DNA from: an uncultured Clostridia bacterium
GTDB lineage: Bacteria > Bacillota > Clostridia > UBA1381
NCBI GenBank assembly: GCA_959602045.1
Contig: CAUGRT010000002.1
Coordinates: forward strand, 1 to 64,000
Length of the DNA: 64,000 bases
Direction: 5' to 3'
A program made the position numbers and the translations under genes. Each line of letters opens with the position of its first letter. Position 1 is the first letter of the stretch. Positions 7,751 through 16,537 of this stretch are shown piece by piece. Below the pieces are notes generated by a model. It was not told the DNA's origin. It did not search any database and saw only the letters and a program-made list of their open reading frames with translations.

Positions 7751-7969
7751 TTATTCCATAAGATTCAAAATATCCTGTATCGTAACAAGCTTCTTTATAT
7801 CATCACTCGTTATTTTTTTGTCAAATTCATCATCAAATAGAACTATCAGGGATAATTTTGTCATGGAATCCCATTCCTCCATATCTGCAAGTACCTTTTC
7901 AGCGTCTACATCCTCAACATCCATATCAAATGTGTCTGCTAATAACTCTTTTTTTTCTTCAATACTCAT
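7751..7969 (-). CDS. dedicated acyl carrier protein
   Basis: A 72-residue acidic protein with the ACP four-helix pattern. The phosphopantetheine attachment serine is S35 in EEWDSMTKLS, where housekeeping ACPs usually read DSL. It would carry acyl chains as thioesters after modification by a holo-ACP synthase encoded elsewhere. It follows the ketoreductase and KAS III-like genes directly, with a GAAAGGAACG ribosome-binding site. Its position in a polysaccharide locus argues for supplying an acyl group to a sugar rather than for bulk fatty acid synthesis. Confidence 0.88.
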   Translation of the reverse strand: MSIEEKKELLADTFDMDVEDVDAEKVLADMEEWDSMTKLSLIVLFDDEFDKKITSDDIKKLVTIQDILNLME

Positions 7970-8001
7970 TTTTTCGTTCCTTTCTTATTGTTTTTATTAT
8001 A

Positions 8002-8763
8002 TTAAGACGACAATCTGCCGCCATCAATATCTATACTTGTACCGGTAATGAATTTTGCTGTATCTGATAACAAATATGCAATCATACCTGCAACATCTAT
8101 CGGGTCGCCAATTCCCAAATACTGCCGTTTTACTATGTTTTCAGCATCCTCGCTATCTCTTCCATTTTCCAAAAACTGTTCAAAAATACTCGTCCTTATC
8201 AAAGCCGGATTAACCGTGTTTACACGAATTTTTTTATCAGCCAGTTCTTTTGCCAAACAACGTACAGACGCATCCATTGCCGCTTTTGAAGCGCAATATG
8301 CCGTCTTTGCCTGATTCCCTTGCTTTGATGAAATAGATGATACTCCAACAATGGACAGTCCCTCATTAAAGCATTTTCTTTTTGTTATGCAACGTATAAT
8401 TTCTACAAATGAAAAATAATTTACATTCATAACAGAAAGCATAATATCAGGTTTGAGGAGTTTGATAGGTCTTGTACTGCCAATACCGGCGCTATGAACA
8501 AATCCGTCAATTGCACCGCATTCATTGATTACACCTTTTATAAAACTCTCTATTTCATTTACATTTTCCAGATCAAATGAATAGCATTTATGCTCGTTTC
8601 CCTCCAGCTCATCCAAAACATTGTTTAGCTTTTCCTCATTCCTTGCAACAAGAATAATCTTAGCTCCAAGTTTTGCACATAAACGTGCCGTTTCGGCACC
8701 CATCCCCGAAGACGCTCCGGTTATTAATATTTGTTTTTCTCTTAAATCAACTAGGTTATACAT
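8002..8763 (-). CDS. short-chain dehydrogenase/reductase, FabG-like ketoreductase
   Basis: 253 residues of the classical SDR family: the NAD(P)-binding TGASSGMG (residues 15-22), the catalytic serine in VSSISS (141-146), Y156 and K160 in YCASK, and the C-terminal TGTSIDIDGG typical of FabG-like enzymes. It probably reduces a 3-ketoacyl-ACP to a 3-hydroxyacyl-ACP. Its ATG overlaps the stop of the KAS III-like gene by one base (TAATG), implying tight coupling, and the ACP gene follows within 35 bases. A sugar ketoreductase role is the alternative. Confidence 0.88.
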   Translation of the reverse strand: MYNLVDLREKQILITGASSGMGAETARLCAKLGAKIILVARNEEKLNNVLDELEGNEHKCYSFDLENVNEIESFIKGVINECGAIDGFVHSAGIGSTRPIKLLKPDIMLSVMNVNYFSFVEIIRCITKRKCFNEGLSIVGVSSISSKQGNQAKTAYCASKAAMDASVRCLAKELADKKIRVNTVNPALIRTSIFEQFLENGRDSEDAENIVKRQYLGIGDPIDVAGMIAYLLSDTAKFITGTSIDIDGGRLSS

Positions 8764-9860
8764 TACATATCCTCCGGCGAATTAATAATTCCTTCTTTGA
8801 AATATTGATCTGTTTCGATAACAGAATAAATGTCTTTTATATTAATTGTCGCTGATAGAACTCCCCACGAAAGTCCAACCCCAAAGCCACACATCAGCAC
8901 ATGTATGTCCTTATCTTCCTCATTATCTCCAAAAGTATCGCTTAATACAAGCGGAATTGCCGGAGATGATGTATTCCCATAACGGTCAAGACACATGGGC
9001 ATTCTTTCAACATCGGTTTTCAATTTCTTTGCCAATTGTTTATGAATAAAGCGATTTGCCTGATGGATAGCCAGGCAATCATAATCCTCCACAGTAGTTC
9101 CCATCTTTTTGAAAAACTGTTTTATTGCTTTTGGAACATCCGAAATGGTAAAAGCAAATACATCTGTACCATTCATATTGGTATTATAAAGCGTTCGGGG
9201 ATTTCCGTCTGCCCATATCATAACATCCTCCGGTGCATTCATATTGCGAAATCCTCCCGCTGGAGCAATGATTGCCCTATATCCGTTCCCATCAGAACGA
9301 AGCAAACCATTAATCTCACAGTCTGTTTCTGTTTTCTCAAGCAATGCTGCGGCTCCACCGTCACCAAAAAGCATAACTGATGATTTATCCTTAGGATTTA
9401 CCATTTTAGTCATAGTTTCTCCCACAATAACTAAAGCCTTATCAATGTCAGAACTTTGCATCAGGGCAGCTGCTGTTTGTAAACAATACACAAAAGCAGA
9501 ACAGCCTAAGCTTACATCAAAAGCAGCGCACTCCTTATCTAACCCTAATCTCTTATGCAAAACGCAAGCAGTCGCAGGTCTTCGATAATCGGTTGAATGT
9601 GCACCAAAAACAATAGCTCCTATTTCACTTCTATTAATATTTTTTTCTGTCAGTATTTTCTCGGCCGCCACATATCCCAAATCAGAAGCTGTTTGATGCT
9701 CTGCTGTTACCCGATGTTCTTTCACACCGGTCATATCTATAAATTTTTGGACTGACTCCTTGCCGAATTCATCTTCAAAGTCTGTACTTTTTACAATCTT
9801 TGATGGCACAGCGCTTGCTATCGCTGATATTTTTATATTTTTAAATTTAAAAAATGGCAT
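8763..9860 (-). CDS. beta-ketoacyl-ACP synthase III-like enzyme (FabH family)
   Basis: 365 residues with the full FabH triad: C120 in LGCSAF, H266 in AIHQAN and N296 in YGNTSS. FabH enzymes condense an acyl-CoA primer with malonyl-ACP to start acyl chains. It is longer than housekeeping FabH (about 320 residues) because of an insertion around residues 205-235. Its neighbours are an ACP, a ketoreductase and a sugar acyltransferase, so it probably makes the first C-C bond of a short acyl group destined for the amino sugar made in this locus. No dehydratase or enoyl reductase is present, so the chain would stay at the 3-hydroxyacyl stage. Confidence 0.9.
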   Translation of the reverse strand: MPFFKFKNIKISAIASAVPSKIVKSTDFEDEFGKESVQKFIDMTGVKEHRVTAEHQTASDLGYVAAEKILTEKNINRSEIGAIVFGAHSTDYRRPATACVLHKRLGLDKECAAFDVSLGCSAFVYCLQTAAALMQSSDIDKALVIVGETMTKMVNPKDKSSVMLFGDGGAAALLEKTETDCEINGLLRSDGNGYRAIIAPAGGFRNMNAPEDVMIWADGNPRTLYNTNMNGTDVFAFTISDVPKAIKQFFKKMGTTVEDYDCLAIHQANRFIHKQLAKKLKTDVERMPMCLDRYGNTSSPAIPLVLSDTFGDNEEDKDIHVLMCGFGVGLSWGVLSATINIKDIYSVIETDQYFKEGIINSPEDM

Positions 9861-9874
9861 TACCCTTCTCCTCC

Positions 9875-10519
9875 TTAAAAATTCATCTCTTTTGCCGGTA
9901 CTCCAAATACGCTTGTATTCTTCTTAACTCTGCGTAATACTACCGATCCGGCTCCCACTTTAGCAAACTCCCCCACTGTTGCATGAGGGCATACCGCTAC
10001 ATGACTTCCCATAAAAACCCCGTTTCCAATAGTAGCATATCCATTTACCCCACAAGTACCGCTAAGCACCGCATAATCTCCGATTTTTACATCGTGCCCT
10101 ACGGATGTTCCTCCGCCCAAACGCACAAATTTTCCGATTTCAACATTACTGGTAACGGTAACCCTTGGCGATATTATGGTTCCGGTTCCTATCTTTACCG
10201 TTCTTCCGATAACAGCGCTCGGATGAATTAAAGTAACAAACTCCGCCCCTCTTTCTACAAATTTTTCTGTCGTTTTGATTTTAAACGGAACATCGGCAAT
10301 GGCAAATGCATACACATTATCGGATGAAACAACATGATTGGATATATCTCCCAAAACTTCATACCCCAATGTATCCTTTTCATCAAAATCTCCTATGCGA
10401 TCAGTTATAAAACCCTGCACCCTCCACGGTGTGTCCGATCTTTGTTCCTGAATATCTAAAGCAATTTCCAAAACCTCTCGTCCAAAGCCACCAGCTCCTA
10501 TTATAATTAACTTTTTCAC
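9875..10519 (-). CDS. PglD/NeuD/VioB-like sugar N- or O-acyltransferase (left-handed beta-helix)
   Basis: 214 residues. An N-terminal Rossmann-like sugar-nucleotide-binding part starts KKLIIIGAGGFGREVLEIA, followed from about residue 95 by hexapeptide repeats (IGRTVKIGTG, VEIGKFVRLGGG, VKIGDYAVLSG) with the catalytic His expected in the SVGHDVKIGD turn. Relatives acylate the amino group of UDP- or dTDP-linked 4-amino-4,6-dideoxy sugars or O-acetylate sialic acid. Beside the KAS III/ketoreductase/ACP genes, the donor may be an acyl-ACP or the matching CoA rather than acetyl-CoA. Start is GTG, six bases after GGAGG. Confidence 0.88.
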   Translation of the reverse strand: MKKLIIIGAGGFGREVLEIALDIQEQRSDTPWRVQGFITDRIGDFDEKDTLGYEVLGDISNHVVSSDNVYAFAIADVPFKIKTTEKFVERGAEFVTLIHPSAVIGRTVKIGTGTIISPRVTVTSNVEIGKFVRLGGGTSVGHDVKIGDYAVLSGTCGVNGYATIGNGVFMGSHVAVCPHATVGEFAKVGAGSVVLRRVKKNTSVFGVPAKEMNF

Positions 10520-10522
10520 GGT

Positions 10523-11971
10523 CTACCTCCACTTTTTTCGAATACTCGTTAATGTGTTCAATATATAGTCTAAGCTTTCAAACTTAAACAATCGTGCCAT
10601 AAGTATATATATGGCTACGCCTGTTATTACCTGTAATGTCATCGTCATGATTGCCGATAGATTCAACAAGTTATAAATCAACACAACACCGCACATCACA
10701 ATCGACAGCACAAATGACGGCAACATATCTTTGATCTGTTCCCAATAACTATACCCCAACAATTTCTTATTCGGGAAAGCATTAATAAACGAACTGATTA
10801 CCGTCGTTAAGCATCTGACCCACATCATGGTATATAATCCAAACGGTATACTGATACAGAGTCCCAACACACCGATAATCTTCTTGATAATTTCCAGTTT
10901 CAGAAAAATATCACTTCTCCCCACTGCCTTAATCGCCTGCAAATTTGCCGTATGAATCGGCCAAAAAGCATAAGTAAAGCAACAAAACTGTATAAACGGT
11001 ACCGCCGGAAGCCACTTATCCGTTAACATCAGAATCGTAAGCGGTTTTGCTATGGCAGCCAATCCTGCCATACACGGGAATATGATAAAGGTACTCATTA
11101 CAAGAGTCCGTCGAACCATTGCTTTCAATCGCTGCTTATCATCTTGCACGTCCGATAAAACAGGAAACATTACGCTTTCAATCGCTGTATTAATATTTTG
11201 AATCACCAGAATCGGAAATTGCTTGCCCCGATTGTAATATCCCAAATCCGATGATGAATAGAACTTTCCTATAATCAGTGAATACATATTGTTATATATT
11301 GTATCAAGCAGGCTTGAGCATAACAGCTTCCAGCCATATGAGAATAGACTTTTTGCACTGCTGACAGAAAATACTCGTTTTGGTTTCCATTTTAATGTAA
11401 ACCACAGCACAATCATATTCACTATCTGATTAGAGAGCTGCTGTCCAACCAAAGCCCATACACCAAAGCCTGCATATGCCATTCCGATTCCTACCCCTGC
11501 CGAAACCAGAGTACCGCTCAAGGTGGAATAGAAAAAGCGCTTAAACTGCATTGTTTTCTGCACATATGCTTGCTGCACACTGTTAATTGCACCTACAATG
11601 ATGGTAAGTCCCAAAACCCGGATCACATTTGTCAAGGTTGGTTCTTTATAAAACCCTGCAATCAGCGGCGAGCAAAAGAACAATATTATGTACAAAATGA
11701 TCGAAAACAGAAAACTAAAATGAAAGACCGTTGAAAATTCCGTATCATTAATTTCTTTTCGCTGTACCAATGCTTGTCCCAGTCCACTCTGGGCAAAAAC
11801 CAATGCAATAGTAAGAAATACCGTAATCAGACCTATCAACCCATAATCCGCCGGTGTAAGCAATCGTGCCAGTACGATTTGTACCACAAATTGTATGAGC
11901 TGCGCTCCGCACCGTTCTGCAAACTTCCAAATTAAACTCGATAGGGTTTTTGATTTTATATTACTTTCCAT
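10523..11971 (-). CDS. wzx: Wzx-type polysaccharide repeat-unit flippase (MOP superfamily)
   Basis: 482 residues of the lipopolysaccharide/O-antigen exporter type. It opens with an amphipathic start and LARLLTPADYGLIGLITVF, the conserved first-helix motif of MOP exporters, and continues as about 12-14 hydrophobic segments with basic loops (RRTLVMSTF, KPKRVF). It would flip undecaprenyl-linked repeat units outward for the polymerase at 13006. The ATG at 11971 follows AAGGA and overlaps the upstream glycosyltransferase by 11 bases; an alternative ATG lies at 11998. Confidence 0.9.
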   Translation of the reverse strand: MESNIKSKTLSSLIWKFAERCGAQLIQFVVQIVLARLLTPADYGLIGLITVFLTIALVFAQSGLGQALVQRKEINDTEFSTVFHFSFLFSIILYIILFFCSPLIAGFYKEPTLTNVIRVLGLTIIVGAINSVQQAYVQKTMQFKRFFYSTLSGTLVSAGVGIGMAYAGFGVWALVGQQLSNQIVNMIVLWFTLKWKPKRVFSVSSAKSLFSYGWKLLCSSLLDTIYNNMYSLIIGKFYSSSDLGYYNRGKQFPILVIQNINTAIESVMFPVLSDVQDDKQRLKAMVRRTLVMSTFIIFPCMAGLAAIAKPLTILMLTDKWLPAVPFIQFCCFTYAFWPIHTANLQAIKAVGRSDIFLKLEIIKKIIGVLGLCISIPFGLYTMMWVRCLTTVISSFINAFPNKKLLGYSYWEQIKDMLPSFVLSIVMCGVVLIYNLLNLSAIMTMTLQVITGVAIYILMARLFKFESLDYILNTLTSIRKKWR

Positions 11972-12929
11972 TATTTTTTCTTCCTTTAACTTTGCCATAG
12001 ACTCTATACCACATCACACGCAGCAAATTTATTTTATGCGGATTAACTGATACTAATTTCCTTGCTATATTAAAATTATCCTTTGAAAAGCTCTTCATAG
12101 CTTTGATAATTGCAGATACTGTGAGTTCATCATAATATCCCTGATAACTTATTTCCACTCCATATTGTTCATAAATAATTTTTCGGATTGCCTCTAATTG
12201 TCTATATGTGATCCATGCAATATTTTTATTTTTATTTCTCGCAGACCAACTATCATTTGTCAATACCAACCTGTAACATGACATTACTCTTGCTATTTGG
12301 TAGACTGCTCCATGCGCAAGACTTAATGCGCACCACTTCATATCGCCATTAATACGAAAGCCATATTGATCCCACTGTTCATCATTGCTATGTAGCCATA
12401 CCTCTGTTCTCATAACGAGTGTTGCTGTGTGACAAAATTTACACTTATCATACAAATAATCAATATTGATAGTTGTATCCTCATCAACATGAAAAAGCAT
12501 TTGACTGGACTGCGGCAAAGGCTGCATATCTTCATTAACGACCAACGCATTATGACAGCAAGCCGAATATTCAGGATGGGACTCCAACCAATTCACTTGT
12601 AATTCCAATTTTGATTTATCAGTCCAATAGTCATCTCCTTCACAAATCGCTACATATTTTCCCCTAACCTTAGGCAACATAAATTCGTTGATAATTGCAA
12701 CTCCTTTTGAATATTGATTTTCAGTCTGATAGATAGGCTTAACAATATCCGAATACTTTGCTTCGTATTCCCTTATTATTTCTGTGGTTTTATCCTTTGA
12801 AGCATCGTCATGTACTATAATCTCAAACGCAAACGATGTTTCCTGCATCAGAATCCCATCTAATGCCTGTTTTATATATTTTTCATGATTATATGCTGTA
12901 CATAAAACAGATACCATTATTTCATCCAT
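11961..12929 (-). CDS. family 2 glycosyltransferase
   Basis: 322 residues with a GT-A domain at the N-terminus: VSVLCTAYNHEKYIKQALDG, HDDASKDKT (nucleotide-binding Asp) and CEGDDYWTD (metal-binding DxD-like) around residues 5-105. The C-terminal third is helical and of unknown function. It would transfer one sugar to the growing lipid-linked repeat unit on the cytoplasmic side. Donor and acceptor cannot be assigned. Start chosen by GGGAGAG five bases upstream; the gene overlaps the flippase start. Confidence 0.88.
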   Translation of the reverse strand: MDEIMVSVLCTAYNHEKYIKQALDGILMQETSFAFEIIVHDDASKDKTTEIIREYEAKYSDIVKPIYQTENQYSKGVAIINEFMLPKVRGKYVAICEGDDYWTDKSKLELQVNWLESHPEYSACCHNALVVNEDMQPLPQSSQMLFHVDEDTTINIDYLYDKCKFCHTATLVMRTEVWLHSNDEQWDQYGFRINGDMKWCALSLAHGAVYQIARVMSCYRLVLTNDSWSARNKNKNIAWITYRQLEAIRKIIYEQYGVEISYQGYYDELTVSAIIKAMKSFSKDNFNIARKLVSVNPHKINLLRVMWYRVYGKVKGRKNNGK

Positions 12930-13005
12930 TACTCTCTCCCTTTCGGTCTTGATTCTATCTATAAACGAATACTCCTCACTTGAACAGAGCTATTTTACCT
13001 CTTAT

Positions 13006-14088
13006 CTATCGTACAAGCCATTCCGGCGTCTGCCAATAAAACCAAAAATACTTGACGCTGGTATTTTCCAATTGATACACCAAAAAATAATATATAAGTA
13101 CAATCATCGCTATAATAACAATCGCTCGCATTCTCTTTTCTCTGACATTTTTAAAAGCTAACGGCAATAATAGCGTATTAAACATTCCGAAGAACATACT
13201 GACTCTATGAAATTCACCAACGACCGTAACCAAGGCCATAAAAGCAATACTCAACACGCACATATTCGATAGGATGTGATACTCCGGCAAAGCCTTGGTT
13301 TCCCTGTCCGCAAATGCCAATGAAGTGATAAATACGCACAGAAGCACAAGCATTCCCATTAAATTCAGAGAAACTGCACTCTCCGTATATGTGCCATATC
13401 GTTCACTGTCCGAAAGATATTTACTAATCAAACCGCTGATTGAATCTTTTACCAGATAAACCGCCAACACCGTCGCTATTAACAATGCCCATTGTTTCCA
13501 TCCCAATTTCAATGTTGCAAAGGGATATGCAATTAAAAAGATTAGTGCACTGCTATGGAAACATGCCGCAAACAGGGTGACCAGAATAAACGGAATCGGT
13601 CTTCTGTCCCGTAAAAACGGGTATGAAAACAATAGGATTGATACCGCCATAATATGCCTTAGCATTTGAAATCCCATTGTATAATATCCCAATGCCATAT
13701 AAACAATAAAGGATATGATCGGCTTTTCGGAATATCTATATACCAATAGCGTAAAGCTTCCGGTTGCAATAATGGATATAATCATCATGTACACCTGTTC
13801 ATTATGCGTAAATAATGATATTATTTTTGTAAAAACATAAAACACGACATCTTTATTAATATGGTTGTCAATTGTCCACTTAAAACCATGCTTACATATA
13901 TCATTAAACGCCGGCAAATACACTAAATCGGTATCCACCCCTGCTGTATATCTGCTGCGAAGTCCCATAATTAAAGTCATTGCAATAAAAACCGATATAC
14001 AATACGCCTTTTTCCGACTCTCTCTCTTTAATTTCAAACTAAAATCATACATTATAATAATGTATACTACTAAAGCTCCAAATACCAT
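13006..14088 (-). CDS. wzy: EpsG-type polysaccharide polymerase (Wzy)
   Basis: A 360-residue, very hydrophobic protein with about 10 membrane segments. It carries the EpsG-family landmark near the N-terminus, MGLRSRYTAGVDTD followed by LPAFNDI, and a later RHIMAVSILLFSYPF segment. Such proteins polymerise undecaprenyl-linked repeat units outside the membrane. It is the only polymerase candidate in the locus, which pairs it with the flippase at 10523. Start ATG is five bases after GGGAG. Confidence 0.85.
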   Translation of the reverse strand: MVFGALVVYIIIMYDFSLKLKRESRKKAYCISVFIAMTLIMGLRSRYTAGVDTDLVYLPAFNDICKHGFKWTIDNHINKDVVFYVFTKIISLFTHNEQVYMMIISIIATGSFTLLVYRYSEKPIISFIVYMALGYYTMGFQMLRHIMAVSILLFSYPFLRDRRPIPFILVTLFAACFHSSALIFLIAYPFATLKLGWKQWALLIATVLAVYLVKDSISGLISKYLSDSERYGTYTESAVSLNLMGMLVLLCVFITSLAFADRETKALPEYHILSNMCVLSIAFMALVTVVGEFHRVSMFFGMFNTLLLPLAFKNVREKRMRAIVIIAMIVLIYYFLVYQLENTSVKYFWFYWQTPEWLVR

Positions 14089-14126
14089 AAATACTCCCTC
14101 AGTTGCAATCGTAATAAAATGTGTTA

Positions 14127-15302
14127 TTATGCTCTATGATTTAATAAGTCTCTCAATCGGTCTTTAAACTCATGATCCAGTTTTTCTAAATACTGAATAT
14201 AGACTGATTTGGGCTTCATTTCCACATTCATAATCGCTTCAGCCACGCTTTTCGGATCATAATCACTTGCTAATGTAATCAAATCGGCAAGCTGAGATTT
14301 TACAATACTCTCACCTTTTGTACTGACCACCGGCAATCCATAGGACATATAGGTAAGTATTTTTGACGGAAATACATATTTCCCATAGATTCCATCCTTT
14401 TGCGGATTCAGCGCAATATCGGCATTTAATAACAAATTTTCATAATCCTCATCGGATAAAATACCTACATATTGACACGCTTCCCGTTTCAATTCCGCAT
14501 TAATTTCATCCATTCTTTTCAAAAAATCTTTTTTATCCTTTTCAGCAATCACTCCGGACAAGAATAGCTGATAATTCTCCGGAAGGTATCTCATTGCCTC
14601 TATTGAGATAAATCCGCCGCCTCTTTCCCGATCAATGGATCCGGTAAAGACTAATAATGTCTTATCCGTCTTTTTTGCGGCAAAATCTCCCTTATATACC
14701 GAATAAGAGCCATACGACACAATGCCATGCCTTAGCGATAATTCATCTTTAAGCACATCGGAAACCACCAGACTATGATCGTTTGCCTGCTTTAACACCC
14801 ATTTTTCGCGTATTCTTTGATACGAGGTCAGCTTCCATACTTTATCATAGATTTCTTCAATTTCCAATATCAATTCAAATCGCTTGAAAAATTTAGCCAT
14901 CAATAACGGTATTGCCAAATTATAATTATGGTACACAATGACTTTCTCATCTTTATGACAGTTTCCCATCAAATAGAAAAACAACCATAACTGTGCCATC
15001 AAAACCCTCAGAATCCGCGCCAGCTTATTGCTTGCTTTCAGACTGGGTGTGGTTTTCAATACAGTTCTTTCAGCAATCGGTAACGTTTCCGATGGTATAA
15101 ATCCATGCCCACTCAAAATTGAGTATGCAGGTGATAGGATTTCCACATCAAAGCCAATATCCTTTATCGCTGTACAGATATAATCCATTTTTCGTGCAGC
15201 CGCCAGAGAATAATTTCTTACTTTTTTGCCGTTATGTAATATATCATAATAGCCTATATATCTAATTTTCTTGTCCACTATTTTCTTCACACAGTTCTTC
15301 AT
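14127..15302 (-). CDS. GT-B fold glycosyltransferase (family 4-like)
   Basis: 391 residues. The C-terminal half has GT4 features: VFTGSIDRERGG (start of the donor domain), LNPQKDGIYGKYVFPSKILTYMSYGLPVVST (EX7E-like region with an altered first Glu). The N-terminal half resembles the GT4 acceptor domain (SLAAARKMDYICTAIKDIGFDVEILSPAYS). The open frame starts 41 bases inside the upstream gene; no strong ribosome-binding site was seen for this ATG, and a GTG at codon 9 (15278) is an alternative. The sugar specificity is unknown. Confidence 0.82.
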   Translation of the reverse strand: MKNCVKKIVDKKIRYIGYYDILHNGKKVRNYSLAAARKMDYICTAIKDIGFDVEILSPAYSILSGHGFIPSETLPIAERTVLKTTPSLKASNKLARILRVLMAQLWLFFYLMGNCHKDEKVIVYHNYNLAIPLLMAKFFKRFELILEIEEIYDKVWKLTSYQRIREKWVLKQANDHSLVVSDVLKDELSLRHGIVSYGSYSVYKGDFAAKKTDKTLLVFTGSIDRERGGGFISIEAMRYLPENYQLFLSGVIAEKDKKDFLKRMDEINAELKREACQYVGILSDEDYENLLLNADIALNPQKDGIYGKYVFPSKILTYMSYGLPVVSTKGESIVKSQLADLITLASDYDPKSVAEAIMNVEMKPKSVYIQYLEKLDHEFKDRLRDLLNHRA

Positions 15303-16491
15303 ATAACTTCAGATACTGCTCTGCCTTTCCTTTTTTATCAAACATTTTCCGAGCAAATTCCACACATCTTTTGCTTGTTTCTTCTTGATCAAATCCCTCA
15401 ATCTGCTTAATTGCACTGATAATGCCGTTCACACCTTGAGTTTCATCAACCACAATTCCGCATCCTTCGCCTATCAACTCCGGTGACGCTGTATTGTTAT
15501 ATACTATAACAGGAGTTCCGCAGTACATAGCCTCTGCTGTTACCATTCCGAAGGTTTCATACTTTGTTGTATTAACACATATGTCTGCCATAGTATAGTA
15601 TTCTGCCAATTCTTCAGCGTTATTTGTGTGTTCAAGATGTATGATGTTGTCCGGCAGCTGCAAATGATCTTTATTTCTTCCCACTACTACCAGCTGATAC
15701 CGTTCCGGCAGCCTGCGGGCTAATTGAATCATTTCCTGATACCCTTTTTTATAGCAAATATTCGCATTTACCATCAACAAAACAACCTTATCATCGCATT
15801 TGAGCCGACTTCGAAGCTGCGTGACTCTTGGCTTAAATACCTCTTTATCCACCCAATTGTAGATGGTGACAATTTTTCTATTCTTGAGAATAGACTGTTT
15901 TACTTCGTCGGAAACCCATTTTGATACTCCCGTTACCGCCATGCGCGGAACTGCGGAATAATACTTGTTTTTATCCGCCAATGCTTTTTTTGTTCTGTCA
16001 AAAAAATATGTTTTATTAACATTATCACGGTGCAGCAATGGGCATTTTCCGCATTGAGCCTGCCATTTTTCACATTTTGCCGGAACATAATACGTACACT
16101 TTCCAGTATAGAACCAACTATCATGCAAAGTCAGCACTGTAGCGATGTCATTCGCGGCGAGATACTCAAATAAAATCCTAAGATTAATATAGTTACTATG
16201 CAGATTCTGTAAATGCACAATATCCGGTTTATACCGCTTGAGAAAAGCTACAAGCTTTCGGGTTGCTCTGATCGAATAATACCCTTGTAATCCCGTAATT
16301 CGTGAAAGCAATGCATGAATTTTATGGTCACGGTTGGTTCCGATTTTATAGGAGTGATGATACGGAAATCCCTCGACGGAATGAGCAAAACAACACTCAT
16401 GTCCTCTGCTTTCCAATTCCCGTAAAAGTTCCAAGGATAGCCGCCCTATGCTTCCTGTACCGCAGGTTTCGTTAATCATTAAAATTCTCAT
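15262..16491 (-). CDS. family 4 glycosyltransferase
   Basis: 409 residues with both GT-B domains. N-terminal: GTGSIGRLSLELLRELESRGHE and DIVHLQNLHSN. C-terminal: VNANICYKKGYQEMI, and the EX7E-type signature around TKYETFGMVTAEAMYCGTP. A Cys-rich loop (KCTYYVPAKCEKWQAQCGKC, residues ~135-155) matches the WcaC/colanic-acid-like subgroup. The start ATG is preceded by GGAGATTAAA; the 20-base start region is the same as that of rfbB at 5513. It adds a sugar to the repeat unit in the cytoplasm; specificity unknown. Confidence 0.88.
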   Translation of the reverse strand: MRILMINETCGTGSIGRLSLELLRELESRGHECCFAHSVEGFPYHHSYKIGTNRDHKIHALLSRITGLQGYYSIRATRKLVAFLKRYKPDIVHLQNLHSNYINLRILFEYLAANDIATVLTLHDSWFYTGKCTYYVPAKCEKWQAQCGKCPLLHRDNVNKTYFFDRTKKALADKNKYYSAVPRMAVTGVSKWVSDEVKQSILKNRKIVTIYNWVDKEVFKPRVTQLRSRLKCDDKVVLLMVNANICYKKGYQEMIQLARRLPERYQLVVVGRNKDHLQLPDNIIHLEHTNNAEELAEYYTMADICVNTTKYETFGMVTAEAMYCGTPVIVYNNTASPELIGEGCGIVVDETQGVNGIISAIKQIEGFDQEETSKRCVEFARKMFDKKGKAEQYLKLYEELCEENSGQEN

Positions 16492-16537
16492 TTTAATCTC
16501 CATTCCGCCGCTTATTTTTCACATGATCACCCAATGT

